A DNA stretch of 64,000 bases, from NCBI RefSeq assembly GCF_016917755.1, contig NZ_CP070326.1:8246001-8310000 (forward strand), given 5' to 3'. The DNA is from Streptomyces noursei. Lineage in GTDB: Bacteria > Actinomycetota > Actinomycetes > Streptomycetales > Streptomycetaceae. The notes beneath the pieces were generated by a model. The model made no database searches, was not told the origin of the DNA, and worked only from the letters and a program-made list of their open reading frames with translations. Shown in pieces: positions 8,353 through 16,378 of this stretch (within the stretch, counting starts at the first letter, position 1; each line of letters starts with the position of its first letter). The position numbers and the translations under genes were made by a program.

Positions 8353-9408
8353 ATGACGCGTGGAAACGAGTCGTTGACATCGGGAAAGCCAGCTTCGGGA
8401 ACGTCAACTTCGCCAGAGTCGGCATCGGGACAGCCGGCGTCGCCAAGGTCGGCACCGGGAGAGGCGTCAACAGGCATGCGGGCGGGCGTCGTTGGCGCAT
8501 CGGGGTGGCGGCCTTCGCCGTACGGCCGGGCGGGGCGTCCCGTCGTACTGGCCATCGCGGGATCGGCGTGCATCTCCGCCTCGGCCGTCTTCATGAAGCT
8601 CTCCGGGACGAACGCGGGCACGGCGGCCTTTCTGCGCTGCGCGTTGGCGCTGTTCCTGCTGGTGCCGCTCGCCTGGCGGGAGGTGCGACGGGTCGGCGCC
8701 CGGCCGTTGCGCTATCAGCTGATGGACATCGGCGCCGGCGTGCTGCTCGGCGTGGACATGGTGTTCTGGGCGGCCAGCGTCCTCGACGTCGGCGCTTCGG
8801 TCGCCACGGTGTTGCTCAACGTCCAGGTCGTGGTCTTCCCGTTGCTCGCCCGGCTGGTGTCGGGGACGCGGCTGACGGGACGGTTCGTGCTGATGGTCCC
8901 GCTGATGTTGGCCGGGGTGGCGCTGGCGAGCGGGGCGCTCGGGCGTCCGCAGGCCGGCAGCGATCCGGTCGCCGGGGTGACGTTCGGGACGGCGGCGGGG
9001 GTGACGTACGCGGGATACCTGTTCCTGATGCGACTGGGCGGCGGACGTGAGCACACCGTCACTCCGGTGTGCGTCTCGACCGCGGCGGCCGCCGCGACGG
9101 CTGCCGTGCTGGGCGGCCTGTGGACCGGGATCGATCTGGATCCGGGCTGGCCCGCGTGGGGCTGGCTGATCACGCTCGCCTTCGTCGGGCAGGTGCTCGC
9201 CTGGCTCCTGATCACGGCCGCACTGCCGAGGCTGGCGCCGAACGTCGGTGCCGCGCTGCTGCTGCTCCAGCCGGTGATGGCCTTCGGGTTGGGGGTCGCG
9301 ATCGGCGAGCGGCCCACCCCGACCCAGGCCGCGGGCTGCGCCCTGGTGGTCGCAGCGGTCTGGCACACCGGCCGGACGCCACGGAAGCGTCGGAGGGGAG
9401 CCGGGTGA
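8353..9408 (+). CDS. EamA/DMT superfamily transporter
   Basis: A ten-helix drug/metabolite transporter of about 351 residues with two EamA repeats: VVLAIAGSACISASAVFMKLSG starts the first, VAGVTFGTAAGVTYAGYLFLM the second. ATG 8353 is preferred over the upstream frame start because it gives a shorter, Ser/Pro-rich cytoplasmic lead (repeats of PASG/SASG/PASP), although this 50-residue low-complexity lead is itself unusual. Relatives export amino acids or metabolites. The divergent LysR gene is the probable regulator. The C-terminus is basic (RKRRRGAG), as expected for a cytoplasmic end. Confidence 0.88.
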   Translation: MTRGNESLTSGKPASGTSTSPESASGQPASPRSAPGEASTGMRAGVVGASGWRPSPYGRAGRPVVLAIAGSACISASAVFMKLSGTNAGTAAFLRCALALFLLVPLAWREVRRVGARPLRYQLMDIGAGVLLGVDMVFWAASVLDVGASVATVLLNVQVVVFPLLARLVSGTRLTGRFVLMVPLMLAGVALASGALGRPQAGSDPVAGVTFGTAAGVTYAGYLFLMRLGGGREHTVTPVCVSTAAAAATAAVLGGLWTGIDLDPGWPAWGWLITLAFVGQVLAWLLITAALPRLAPNVGAALLLLQPVMAFGLGVAIGERPTPTQAAGCALVVAAVWHTGRTPRKRRRGAG

Positions 9409-9422
9409 GGCGGCGGAGGCCC

Positions 9423-9442
9423 GGCCGCCTCCGGAGGCGGCC
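9423..9442. terminator. Hairpin after the EamA gene
   Basis: A perfect 20-bp palindrome with arms GGCCGCCTCC and GGAGGCGGCC begins 14 bp after the transporter stop and precedes the PadR gene. There is no T-tract, which is usual for Streptomyces terminators. Confidence 0.55.
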
Positions 9443-9475
9443 CGCTCGGGCGCCCCGCCGCGATACCGTCACCGC

Positions 9476-10018
9476 ATGGCTGATTCCCACAGCGCCGATC
9501 CCCGCCTGACCACGCCGTCCTTCCTCGTGCTCGGCTTCATCGACCAGTTGGGCGAGGCCACCCCCTACGACGTGAAGGTCGAGGCCGGCCGCACGGTGGC
9601 CCCGTTCTGGTCGATGCCGCACGCGCAGGTCTATGCGCAGTGCGACCGGCTCGTCGCGGCGGGACTGCTGTCCGAATCCCGGCAGTCGGGCGGGCGCAAC
9701 CGGCGGTTGCTGAAGCTGACTCGGGCGGGCAAGGCGGCCTTGACGGAGTGGCTCGCCGACTCGACCTTCGTCCCGGTCGAGGCGCGGGAGCGCAGCATCC
9801 TCAAGCTGTGGTTCGGCGGCCGGCCGGAGGTCCACTCCCCCGTCCAGATCAGCGAACACCACCGCACGCTGACGGAGTACGAGGAACTAGCCGAGACCGT
9901 AGGGGAGTTGCTGACGCGGGGGCAGCGCGAGGCGCTGGAGTTCGGCATTCGCTACGAGCGGATGATGATCGACTTCTGGCAGTGGGTGGAGCAACGGGGC
10001 GACCAGCGGGGCGAATAG
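9476..10018 (+). CDS. PadR family transcriptional regulator
   Basis: 180 residues. The winged-helix part spans residues 12-95: LTTPSFLVLGFIDQLGEATPYDVK, MPHAQVYAQCDRLVAAGLLS and the wing RNRRLLKLTRAGKAAL. The C-terminal Vir-type helical region ends IRYERMMIDFWQWVEQRG. The strong promoter before the next gene has a duplicated decamer just downstream of its predicted start site, so this regulator probably represses the DUF2306 gene. Confidence 0.88.
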   Translation: MADSHSADPRLTTPSFLVLGFIDQLGEATPYDVKVEAGRTVAPFWSMPHAQVYAQCDRLVAAGLLSESRQSGGRNRRLLKLTRAGKAALTEWLADSTFVPVEARERSILKLWFGGRPEVHSPVQISEHHRTLTEYEELAETVGELLTRGQREALEFGIRYERMMIDFWQWVEQRGDQRGE

Positions 10019-10106
10019 GCCACGCCGGGCGCTCCACCCATGCACAGCCTCCCCCTGCGAACATCCGCCCATTTCCCACCAAGGACATGCGCATCGCGCC
10101 GGCACG

Positions 10107-10125
10107 CGGCGCGGAAGCCGCGCCG
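10107..10125. terminator. Hairpin after the PadR gene
   Basis: CGGCGCGG-AAG-CCGCGCCG forms an 8-bp perfect stem with a 3-base loop about 90 bp after the PadR stop and just before the promoter of the next gene, separating the two transcription units. Confidence 0.5.
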
Positions 10126-10129
10126 GCCA

Positions 10130-10195
10130 TTGACCGCGGACCGGATCACCCCTACCTTCTCGACAGTCCAGTTAGGACCATCCACTTAGGACCAT
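10130..10195 (+). promoter_or_regulatory. Promoter with duplicated decamer operator for the DUF2306 gene
   Basis: TTGACC (10130-10135), a 17-bp spacer and TACCTT (10153-10158) match a housekeeping promoter. Just downstream are two copies of TTAGGACCAT (10172-10181 and 10186-10195), 14 bp apart. A repressor bound there would cover the predicted transcription start. The upstream PadR gene is the obvious candidate. Confidence 0.6.
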
Positions 10196-10246
10196 TGCCG
10201 GGCACCCGGGCCCGTCGGAGGCAGGGCCGCGATCCAGGGAGTCGCC

Positions 10247-11425
10247 ATGAACCGTCCGAGGAGGGCCACTTGGCGCCGCGCGGCCACCATCGCCGTGGTG
10301 GTCGTCTGCGTGGGGTACGCGCCGATCGCGATGACCGAGCTGTGGCCGTACGCGCACCGGGGCGCCCCCGCCTTCGGTGAATGGCTGCTGGGCCGGGCGG
10401 TGTCACCGCGCTATGTCGCGGATGCCCTCGCCACCCGCATCGGACCGTACGGCCGCAGCCTGGCTGCGATGATCTTCCATTCGGTGCTGGGCGGCGTGCT
10501 GATGCTGCTCGGGCCCGCTCAGTTGATCTCGGCGATCCGGCGGCGCAGGCGGCTGCACCGCGTCCTGGGCGTGGCGTTCGCACTGACGGTGTACGCCTCG
10601 ATGGCGGGCGCGGCGATCTACCTGGCGCGGACCGCGCCGCGTGACGCGTTCAGCGGGCCGGCGTTCTGGATCGTGCTCGCCACCATCCTGGTCGGCACCG
10701 TCCTGAGCGTCACCTTCGGCATCCTCGCGGCGATCGGCAACTTCCCCGATCTGCACCAGCGTTGGATGCTGCTGTGCTACGCCTACCTGATGACCGCGCC
10801 GCTGCTGCGCCTGGAATGGGGCGCGCTCCCGGCGTTCCTCCCCGGTCTCTCCATGGCGGACGCCAACCGCGTCGCGATCATGCACCTCGGGGCCGTCGTC
10901 GCCTTCGGAGCCCTGGTCGCCTCGCGCGCGATGGACAAGCGGGACGCGCCATCCGGGGTCCGCGGCACCTGGGTGCCGACGCCGGTGCTGGTCGCGGCCC
11001 ACGTGGCCGGCGCGTCGGCGCTCGGCTGGCTCGTCAAGTCCGCCATGGGGTGGGGCAGTGGCGGTGCCCGTCTGACGGCCGCCTATCTGGTCCCCTTCGC
11101 CGCGGCCTACGCCACCATGTTCGTCTGCCAGCGGCGGGCAGGCCGGGACGGCAGGAGCTGGGCGCGCGAGGAGTGGCGGCTGCATCTCGTCGCGCTGTGC
11201 CTGGCTCCGCCGTTCTCCGCCGCGGCGGGGCTGCTGTTCGAGCACTATGCGGGGCTCGACCGGCCGACGGCACTGGCCGCGGGGATCGCCATCGGCTGCG
11301 GGATGTTGGCCTTCGCGGCGACCGCGGTGGTGAGCGTGCGGGTGATGGTCGGACGCGAGGTGCTCAAACGGGAGCGACTGGCCGCCGCCCCCCGGCCGGA
11401 CCGGGATCCGGCGCCGGTGGGGTGA
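10247..11425 (+). CDS. DUF2306 family multi-pass membrane protein
   Basis: 392 residues with about nine hydrophobic segments. The N-terminal two-thirds match DUF2306: a first helix TIAVVVVCVGYAPIAM, the IFHSVLGGVLMLLGPAQLI helix, the basic RRRRRLHRVLGVAF loop and the NFPDLHQRWMLLCYAYLMTAPLLRLEW segment with the conserved HQRWM...R pattern. Function is unknown for the family; these proteins resemble heme- or quinone-associated integral proteins in topology only. The C-terminal third adds further helices (LVPFAAAYATMFVCQRR and others), making it longer than many relatives. Likely controlled by the upstream PadR protein. Confidence 0.85.
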   Translation: MNRPRRATWRRAATIAVVVVCVGYAPIAMTELWPYAHRGAPAFGEWLLGRAVSPRYVADALATRIGPYGRSLAAMIFHSVLGGVLMLLGPAQLISAIRRRRRLHRVLGVAFALTVYASMAGAAIYLARTAPRDAFSGPAFWIVLATILVGTVLSVTFGILAAIGNFPDLHQRWMLLCYAYLMTAPLLRLEWGALPAFLPGLSMADANRVAIMHLGAVVAFGALVASRAMDKRDAPSGVRGTWVPTPVLVAAHVAGASALGWLVKSAMGWGSGGARLTAAYLVPFAAAYATMFVCQRRAGRDGRSWAREEWRLHLVALCLAPPFSAAAGLLFEHYAGLDRPTALAAGIAIGCGMLAFAATAVVSVRVMVGREVLKRERLAAAPRPDRDPAPVG

Positions 11426-11481
11426 AGCCCGTTGTCCATCGAACGCAGGGCGCCGGCGACGATACTGGGGGCGGAGAAGAG

Positions 11482-11655
11482 ATGGCCAAGCCAACGTCGG
11501 CGTCGCTCCCGGCCTGTTCGCCATCGGCCGGGCACGGGACTGGGAGGAGGTCCGCACGCTCGCCCCGCCTCTGGTGCTCGTCCTGGTCGGTCGCCGTCAG
11601 CGTGCTCTACGCCGGACAACTCCATGCGGTCCGGGGCGGATCGCTTCTCCCCTGA
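11482..11655 (+). pseudogene. Possible relic of a membrane-protein 3' end
   Basis: The 325-bp gap after the DUF2306 gene has no intact gene. An ATG at 11482 follows a purine-rich GGCGGAGAAGAG, but the reading frame is poor. Protein-like pieces appear in two frames: GLFAIGRARDWEEVRTLAPP with VLVLV in one, then SVAVSVLYAGQLHAVRGGSLL in another. Together they resemble the hydrophobic C-terminus of a small membrane protein broken by a frameshift. Family unknown; this may also be chance. Confidence 0.25.
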
Positions 11656-11667
11656 CCGGTGACTGGC

Positions 11668-11703
11668 CTGGGACCGGAGCTGGGACCGGGGCTGGGACCG
11701 GGG
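11668..11703. repeat. Three tandem 12-bp units (CTGGGACCGGRG)
   Basis: Three head-to-tail copies, CTGGGACCGGAG then CTGGGACCGGGG twice, with a partial fourth. They lie in the non-coding gap before the convergent nucleotidyltransferase remnant and create a PVPA-type repeat in the antisense frame. This looks like simple slippage-type repeat DNA. Confidence 0.6.
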
Positions 11704-11750
11704 CTGGCTGCGAGGCCGGGGAGCGGGTGGGGCGACCTGCGTGCGGGGCC

Positions 11751-12241
11751 TCAACGACCCACGTCGCGGTATTCCTCGGACAGCCGGACGACCTCTTCGG
11801 CCAGTGGCTCCAACTGCGGTTCCTGGCGCGCCGCGGCCCGTGCCAGGCGGGCGATCGCCGCGGGCCACCTCGCGTCCGCCCGGCCCGCCGCACCCCCTTC
11901 GGCCGCTCCCAGATCTGCGGGCTCCTCAGGTCGAGCCGCCAGAAGAGCGGCACCTGGGCGAAGCGGACGAACAGCAACCGGCGCCGATCGGAATGCCGGA
12001 AGTCGGGATCGGAGCGCAGCGCCGCCACCGGCCGCACCCCTCGCAGGACCTGCTCCGCCCGCGCCAGGCACGCACCGAACTCGCCGTCCGGGACGACCCA
12101 TTCGACGTCGATGTCGCTGTAGTCGTCCGCGGTGCCCGCCGCCAGTGAGCCCAGCAGCAGCGTCCGCGATGCCGGACAGTCGCGCTCCAGGGCGTCCCGC
12201 ACCGCGTCCACGAGCGCCTGGCGATCCGATGTGCACAGCAT
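11751..12241 (-). pseudogene. Nucleotidyltransferase-fold protein, frameshifted
   Basis: The N-terminal 115 residues (frame from ATG 12241) are a minimal nucleotidyltransferase domain: TLLLGSLAAGTADDYSDIDVEWVV shows the GS...DxD catalytic motif, followed by LRLFVRFAQ-like strands and WRLDLRSPQIWERP. After that the frame loses sense, while the neighbouring frame continues convincingly (AAEGGAAGRADARWPAAIAR ... LAEEVVRLSEEYRDVGR) to a stop at 11751. The two halves join near a run of five G/C bases at 11892-11896. A single-base indel there would restore a protein of about 163 residues. It is either a real mutation or a sequencing error. It resembles AadA-like or orphan nucleotidyltransferases; the substrate is unknown. 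Confidence 0.6.
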
Positions 12242-12320
12242 GGCGGCAGCCTAAGGGTTCTCCGACGGGTCAGGGCCGGGTCAGCGGTCGGGGCGAGGGT
12301 GCCGCCGGTACGGGCGCGGG

Positions 12321-13505
12321 TCAGCCGGGTCGCCCCTGGCTCCGCAGCGCCCCGTACACCGACCACACCACCGACACCAGCGGCACCGCGACCACCGCAC
12401 CGAGAACACCCGCCGTGACGCCCCCGCAGACCACCGCCAGCGCCACCACGATCGGGTGCAGGCTCACCGCGCGGCTCATCACCACGGGGTGCAGTACATG
12501 CCCTTCGAGCTGTCCGATGAGCACGATGAGCAGGATGACGAGCAGCGCCACCAGGGGCCCCTTGGCCGCCAGGGCCACCACCGCGGCCACCGCCAGCGCC
12601 ACCGGTGAGCCGATGAGCGGGACGAAGGCGGCGAAGAACTCCAGCACCGCGAGCGGCAGGACCAGCGGCACGCCCAGTGCGAAGAGGGCCACGCCCACGA
12701 GGACGGCGTTGGTGGCGGCGATCAGCACGATGCCGCGGGTGTAGCCGGTGAACGTGGTCCACGCCGCGCGTCCCGCGGTACCGACCGGCCGGCGTCCGCG
12801 CTCCGGGAGCTGACCGCCGAACCAGAGCCACATCCGGGCGCCCGAATGCAGGAAGAAGACCGAGCAGAACAGGGCCAGCACGCCGACCGTCAGCACCTCC
12901 GCCAGCCGGCCCACGCCACTCACCGCGGTGTTGATGAGGTTGGCGCGGTTGGTGGACACGAAGTGGGAGATCCACTCCTGGAGATGGGAGAGGGAGCCGG
13001 GCTGGAGGTGAAACGGCGGACCTTCGAGCCATCGCTCGATCCTCGCCACGCCCCCGATGAACACCAGGCGCAGACCGGGCCACTCATCGGCCACGTTGGC
13101 CCCGATCAGGCTCAGCACGCCGAACAGGAGCAGGATCCCGAACAGCAGCCCGGCGGTGACCGCCGCGACGCGCGGCAGCCACCGGCCCAGCAGGTTCGTC
13201 AACGGTTCGAGCAAGGCGGTGAGCACCAGTCCCAGGAACACCGCCAGGGTGACGAGGTGGAACCGCCCCAGCACCGCGAACACGGCGTAGACGGCGGCGC
13301 CCACGACCAGCAGCCGCCAGCCGTACGCGGCAGCCATGCGCAGCGACCTGGGTACGGCGACGGCCTCGCGCGGTCGTGGGGCCGACGTCCCACCGGTCCG
13401 CCGCACGACGAGCCATCGACGCCGATGCGGGACGGCTCGCTGTGCGGCGGACGCGGCATCCCGCGGTCTGCGGGTGGGACCGGCCCTGCGGGATCGGTTC
13501 GGCAC
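12321..13505 (-). CDS. AI-2E family permease (UPF0118)
   Basis: About 394 residues from GTG 13505, which has an AGGAGG element some 12 bases upstream; the frame is open further but without character. Eight hydrophobic segments follow the family layout: AAAYGWRLLVVGAAVYAVFAVL and LVTLAVFLGLVLTALLEPL, a long cytoplasmic stretch, then LTVGVLALFCSVFFLHSG and a C-terminal cluster of helices with the conserved PLIGSPVAL and GQLEGHVLHPVVMSRAV motif. Members export autoinducer-2-like molecules or act as Na+/H+ antiporters, so the substrate is open. Confidence 0.85.
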   Translation of the reverse strand: MPNRSRRAGPTRRPRDAASAAQRAVPHRRRWLVVRRTGGTSAPRPREAVAVPRSLRMAAAYGWRLLVVGAAVYAVFAVLGRFHLVTLAVFLGLVLTALLEPLTNLLGRWLPRVAAVTAGLLFGILLLFGVLSLIGANVADEWPGLRLVFIGGVARIERWLEGPPFHLQPGSLSHLQEWISHFVSTNRANLINTAVSGVGRLAEVLTVGVLALFCSVFFLHSGARMWLWFGGQLPERGRRPVGTAGRAAWTTFTGYTRGIVLIAATNAVLVGVALFALGVPLVLPLAVLEFFAAFVPLIGSPVALAVAAVVALAAKGPLVALLVILLIVLIGQLEGHVLHPVVMSRAVSLHPIVVALAVVCGGVTAGVLGAVVAVPLVSVVWSVYGALRSQGRPG

Positions 13506-13847
13506 GTTTGCGCCGCCACCTCCTCCCGCCCGCGGGCCTTCATGGGGACCCTCCTGCCACGGGGCCCCGAAGAGAGCGGTATCACCGCCGGGAGGGGATC
13601 GAACACAACCAACCGGTATTCCCCCGAAGGCACCCGGCCGGGTCACCGGGGGCGCCGGTGGACGGTCGCCGCACGGCGGCCACGGGCGGCGACCACGGAC
13701 GGCGGTCGTCGGCCGCGACCGTCAGCCGTGATCTGGGCCCTGACCTGGCTCTTTACGCCTGCCGCAGCCCTCGTCTAGCAGAAGTTGCCGTTACTGCAAC
13801 CGAGGCACACAGTGAAAGGGGACGCTCGAACGAGATCGGAGCACATC
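13506..13847. other. Intergenic region, 342 bp
   Basis: This gap separates the AI-2E permease start from the next small gene. Several antisense frames are open, but none shows protein character. A short inverted repeat, GTTGC-CGTTACT-GCAAC, lies about 45 bp before the small membrane protein and may belong to its promoter. Nothing else distinct was seen. Confidence 0.4.
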
Positions 13848-14003
13848 GTGGTCGTTCTCGGCATCATCTTGCTCGTCATCGGCCTGGTAGCCGGCCTTTC
13901 CTTTCTGGTGACGATCGGCGGCATCCTGCTCCTCATCGGGGCGGTCCTGTGGCTGCTCGGCGTGATGGGGCACGCGGTCGGCGGACGGCGTCATTACTGG
14001 TAG
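13848..14003 (+). CDS. Very small two-helix membrane protein (DUF6131-like)
   Basis: A 51-residue protein starting at GTG 13848, with GGAG six bases upstream. The sequence is almost entirely hydrophobic: VVVLGIILLVIGLVAGLSFL then TIGGILLLIGAVLWLLGVMG, ending in a basic GGRRHYW tail. This two-helix hairpin is a recurrent Streptomyces and Mycobacterium type of unknown function, often linked with stress regulons. The nearby GTTGC...GCAAC repeat may contribute to its control. Confidence 0.7.
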   Translation: MVVLGIILLVIGLVAGLSFLVTIGGILLLIGAVLWLLGVMGHAVGGRRHYW

Positions 14004-14094
14004 CGGCCCACGGACGGCGGCCGAAGGAACGGGGCAGGGCGGGAACGCGGCCCGGGTCCGCAGCGGCTCACGCGCCCGGAGGAACGGCCAGTCG

Positions 14095-14115
14095 CCAGTA
14101 GCCAGTAGCCAGTAG
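14095..14115. repeat. Three CCAGTAG units before the Ig-like gene
   Basis: Three consecutive 7-bp copies of CCAGTAG lie immediately before the ATG at 14124. The last copy merges into the ribosome binding site (AGTAGGAGA). Copy-number slippage could alter leader length. Confidence 0.6.
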
Positions 14116-14123
14116 GAGACGGT

Positions 14124-14471
14124 ATGAGCACGGAAGCGGGCTACGGCCGGACGTACGCCATCCAGCCGGCCGGCGGAATCGGCCAGCACGCCGGCCACCA
14201 CCAGACCTTCCCCCACACGCTGAAGGCCCGGGTCGTGGACATCCAGGACCAGGCGCCGGTGGCCGAGCTGCCGGTGACCTTCGTCTGGGATTCGATGAGC
14301 CAGCAGGCGCTGTTCGAAGGCGGCGAGATCTCCGTGACCGTCCTCACCGACCCGCAGGGTTACGCGGAGAGCCCGCGGCTCACGGCCGGCGACGCCGCCG
14401 GCACCGCGACCTTCACCATCACGGCGGCGGGCGCCCCGCCGGCCCATGTGGAGATCATGGTCGACCGCTGA
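14124..14471 (+). CDS. Stand-alone bacterial Ig-like (Big-1-like) domain protein
   Basis: A 115-residue beta-rich protein without a signal peptide. The core HTLKARVVDIQDQAPVAELP, VTFVW, the LTDPQGYAESPRLTAG turn and GTATFTITAAG follow the strand pattern of Big-1 (invasin/intimin-type) immunoglobulin-like repeats, which normally occur in tandem in surface proteins. A single cytoplasmic copy of unknown role is seen in some actinomycetes. A ribosome binding site AGTAGGAG precedes the start. Function cannot be assigned. Confidence 0.65.
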   Translation: MSTEAGYGRTYAIQPAGGIGQHAGHHQTFPHTLKARVVDIQDQAPVAELPVTFVWDSMSQQALFEGGEISVTVLTDPQGYAESPRLTAGDAAGTATFTITAAGAPPAHVEIMVDR

Positions 14472-14525
14472 CCGACCACCGGCAGCACGCCCACCACCGA
14501 CAGGGACGTGCGGTAGAAAGTCCGC

Positions 14526-15275
14526 ATGCCTCGCCTCCCCGTGTGTGGCCCCGAGGGCCCCCTGCGCGTCACCGCGACCACCACTCCCCCGGCGCCGCAC
14601 GCCGGCTCCGAACCCCCGCTCCGGGCCGTCCTGTTCGACTTCTCCGGGACCTTGTTCCAGATCCGCTCGTACGCGGAAAGAATCCGTGCGGTGCTGCCAC
14701 CACCGGTGCACGACGCGACAATGGACCACATCCTCAACGGACTTGAGGCGGGCCTCGCGGACCCCGGCGTGCGGGAGGCGCAGCGCGCCCGCGACGTCTC
14801 GGCGGAGGCCCACCGGCACGCCTTCACCACCTGGTACTCCTCGGCGCCCGAGCTGGCGCCGGTCGCCGAGGCGCTGTACGGGCAGCTCAAGACCCCCGAG
14901 TACTGGCAGCCGTATGCCGACACCGCGTCCACGGTGCGGCAACTCGCGGACAGCGGACTGGCGTTGGGCGTGGTCAGCGATATCGGCTGGGAGCTGCGCC
15001 CCACCTTCGCCCACCACCGGCTGGACCACTGCTTCTCCTCCTGGGTGCACTCCTACGAACACGGCACCGAGAAGCCGGATCCGCTGCTGTTCCACCGTGC
15101 GTGCGAGGAACTCGGCGTCGAGCCGGCAGCCGCGCTGATGGTGGGCGACCATCCCGCGAAGGACGGCGGCGCGGCCGGCGCGGGGCTGCGTTCCTATGTC
15201 CTGCCGGCGGGCGCCGTGCCCGGCTCGCACCGCGGGCTGGCGGCCGTACTGCGCCTCGCGCGGCTCGCGTCCTGA
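14526..15275 (+). CDS. HAD superfamily hydrolase
   Basis: 249 residues. HAD motif I is AVLFDFSGTLFQI, where a serine replaces the usual glycine or acid in DxDGT but the two aspartate positions are kept as D-F-S. Motif II is ALGVVSDIGWELR, motif III the lysine of HGTEKPDPLLF, motif IV ALMVGDHPAKDGGAAGAG. The cap region is helical, as in the phosphoglycolate phosphatase/haloacid dehalogenase group. The second motif-I aspartate that normally acts as acid/base is therefore missing, so activity should be tested rather than assumed. It is followed within about 30 bp by a P-loop kinase gene. Confidence 0.8.
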   Translation: MPRLPVCGPEGPLRVTATTTPPAPHAGSEPPLRAVLFDFSGTLFQIRSYAERIRAVLPPPVHDATMDHILNGLEAGLADPGVREAQRARDVSAEAHRHAFTTWYSSAPELAPVAEALYGQLKTPEYWQPYADTASTVRQLADSGLALGVVSDIGWELRPTFAHHRLDHCFSSWVHSYEHGTEKPDPLLFHRACEELGVEPAAALMVGDHPAKDGGAAGAGLRSYVLPAGAVPGSHRGLAAVLRLARLAS

Positions 15276-15304
15276 CCCAGGGGACCGGCCCCAGGATCGA
15301 GCTC

Positions 15305-15814
15305 GTGCGCGGCGTACGGGTGGTGCTCATCGGCGGGACGTCGAATGTCGGCAAGTCGACGGTGGCGCAAGTGGTCGCCGAGCGGCTGGGGTTCGCCTAC
15401 CGGTCGACGGACCAGCTGGCCCGGCATCCGGGGCGCCCCTGGCGGACCGTGGAACGGGCCGTGCCGGAGCACGTCGCCGAGCACTACGCGTCGCTCCCGG
15501 TGGACGAGTTGATCACCTCCGTCCTCGACCACTACGCACGGCTGTGGCCCCGTATCGAGGAGCTGGTCACGGCCCATGCGGCCGGCGCCGAGGGGGCGGC
15601 GACGGGCCTGTTGCTGGAGGGCTCGGCGCTGCGGCCCGGCCGGGTCGCGGGCCTGACGGTCCCCCGGGTCGCCGCCGCGTGGCTCACCGCGGAGCCGTCC
15701 GTCGTCCGCGCCCGTGTGCGCACCGCCGGCCGCCACGCGGCGGCGACGTCCGCGGAACGGCACCTCATGGACATGTCTCCAAGCCGTGGCTGTCTTACGA
15801 CTTTGAGTACATAA
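15305..15814 (+). CDS. P-loop kinase (2-phosphoglycerate kinase-like), apparently 3' truncated
   Basis: About 169 residues starting near GTG 15305. VVLIGGTSNVGKSTVAQVVAERLGF is a Walker A loop of the type found in cytosolic metabolite kinases and 2-phosphoglycerate kinase-like proteins. TGLLLEGSALRPG and VRTAGRHAAATSAERHLMD follow the family pattern. Relatives continue after the ERHLMD segment for roughly 25 more residues; here the frame turns into unrelated MSPSRGCLTTLST and stops inside the MarR operator region. The likely explanation is loss of the 3' end when the MarR-MFS module joined. Activity is uncertain. Confidence 0.6.
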   Translation: MRGVRVVLIGGTSNVGKSTVAQVVAERLGFAYRSTDQLARHPGRPWRTVERAVPEHVAEHYASLPVDELITSVLDHYARLWPRIEELVTAHAAGAEGAATGLLLEGSALRPGRVAGLTVPRVAAAWLTAEPSVVRARVRTAGRHAAATSAERHLMDMSPSRGCLTTLST

Positions 15815-15837
15815 CGGCACTTACGTAAGTGCTGTTA
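15812..15837. promoter_or_regulatory. MarR operator palindrome
   Basis: The core GCACTTACGTAAGTGC (15817-15832) is a perfect 16-bp palindrome. Extending to 15812 and 15837 gives TAAC/GTTA outer arms with only one mismatched pair. It ends ten bases before the MarR ATG, as expected for autorepression of the marR-MFS operon, and overlaps the stop of the truncated kinase. Confidence 0.8.
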
Positions 15838-15847
15838 TTGTGGCGGA

Positions 15848-16378
15848 ATGGCAGAGAAGGGCGAGACGCGGAAAGAAGATCCCGGCGCCGGCGTGGGTGA
15901 TCCCAGTCGGGAGAGTCTGTGGCGGCCGTTGCGGGTGCTGCAGGAGGGGATGGATGCGGAGATCGCGCGCATCTACGCGGAGCGGCGGATCGAGGGACTG
16001 AAGCCGAGCTTCGTGATGGAGCTGCTGCGACTGCACGCCCGTGGGCCGATGACGATCGGCGCATTGGCGGAGTCGGTCGGCCGGACGCATTCGGCGCTCA
16101 GCCAGAAGGTGGCCGCGATGCGGGCGGCCGGTTGGGTCGAGACCGTTGCCGGTGCCGATGCGCGGAGCAAGGAAGTGACGCTGACGGAGCAGGCCCGGGG
16201 AGTCATCGGGCGGCTGGCGGCGGAGTGGCGGGCCACCGAGGCGGCGGTCGCCGAGATCGAGGCCGAGGTTCCGTATCCGCTCAGCCGGGTCGTCGCCGAC
16301 ATCGAGCGGGCGCTGGAGCGCAAGAGCTTCCACGACCGGATCGCGGAGAAGCTGGCGGAGGATCCCGCGTGGGAATGA
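15848..16378 (+). CDS. MarR family transcriptional regulator
   Basis: 176 residues. The winged helix spans residues 45-120: LKPSFVMELLRLHARGPMTI, GALAESVGRTHSALSQKVAAMRAAGWV is the helix-turn-helix and recognition helix, and DARSKEVTLTEQARG is the wing. N- and C-terminal helices form the dimer interface. The stop overlaps the next start as ATGA, so MarR and the MFS exporter are translationally coupled. A near-perfect palindrome directly upstream suggests autoregulation relieved by a ligand that is probably exported by the partner. Confidence 0.9.
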   Translation: MAEKGETRKEDPGAGVGDPSRESLWRPLRVLQEGMDAEIARIYAERRIEGLKPSFVMELLRLHARGPMTIGALAESVGRTHSALSQKVAAMRAAGWVETVAGADARSKEVTLTEQARGVIGRLAAEWRATEAAVAEIEAEVPYPLSRVVADIERALERKSFHDRIAEKLAEDPAWE

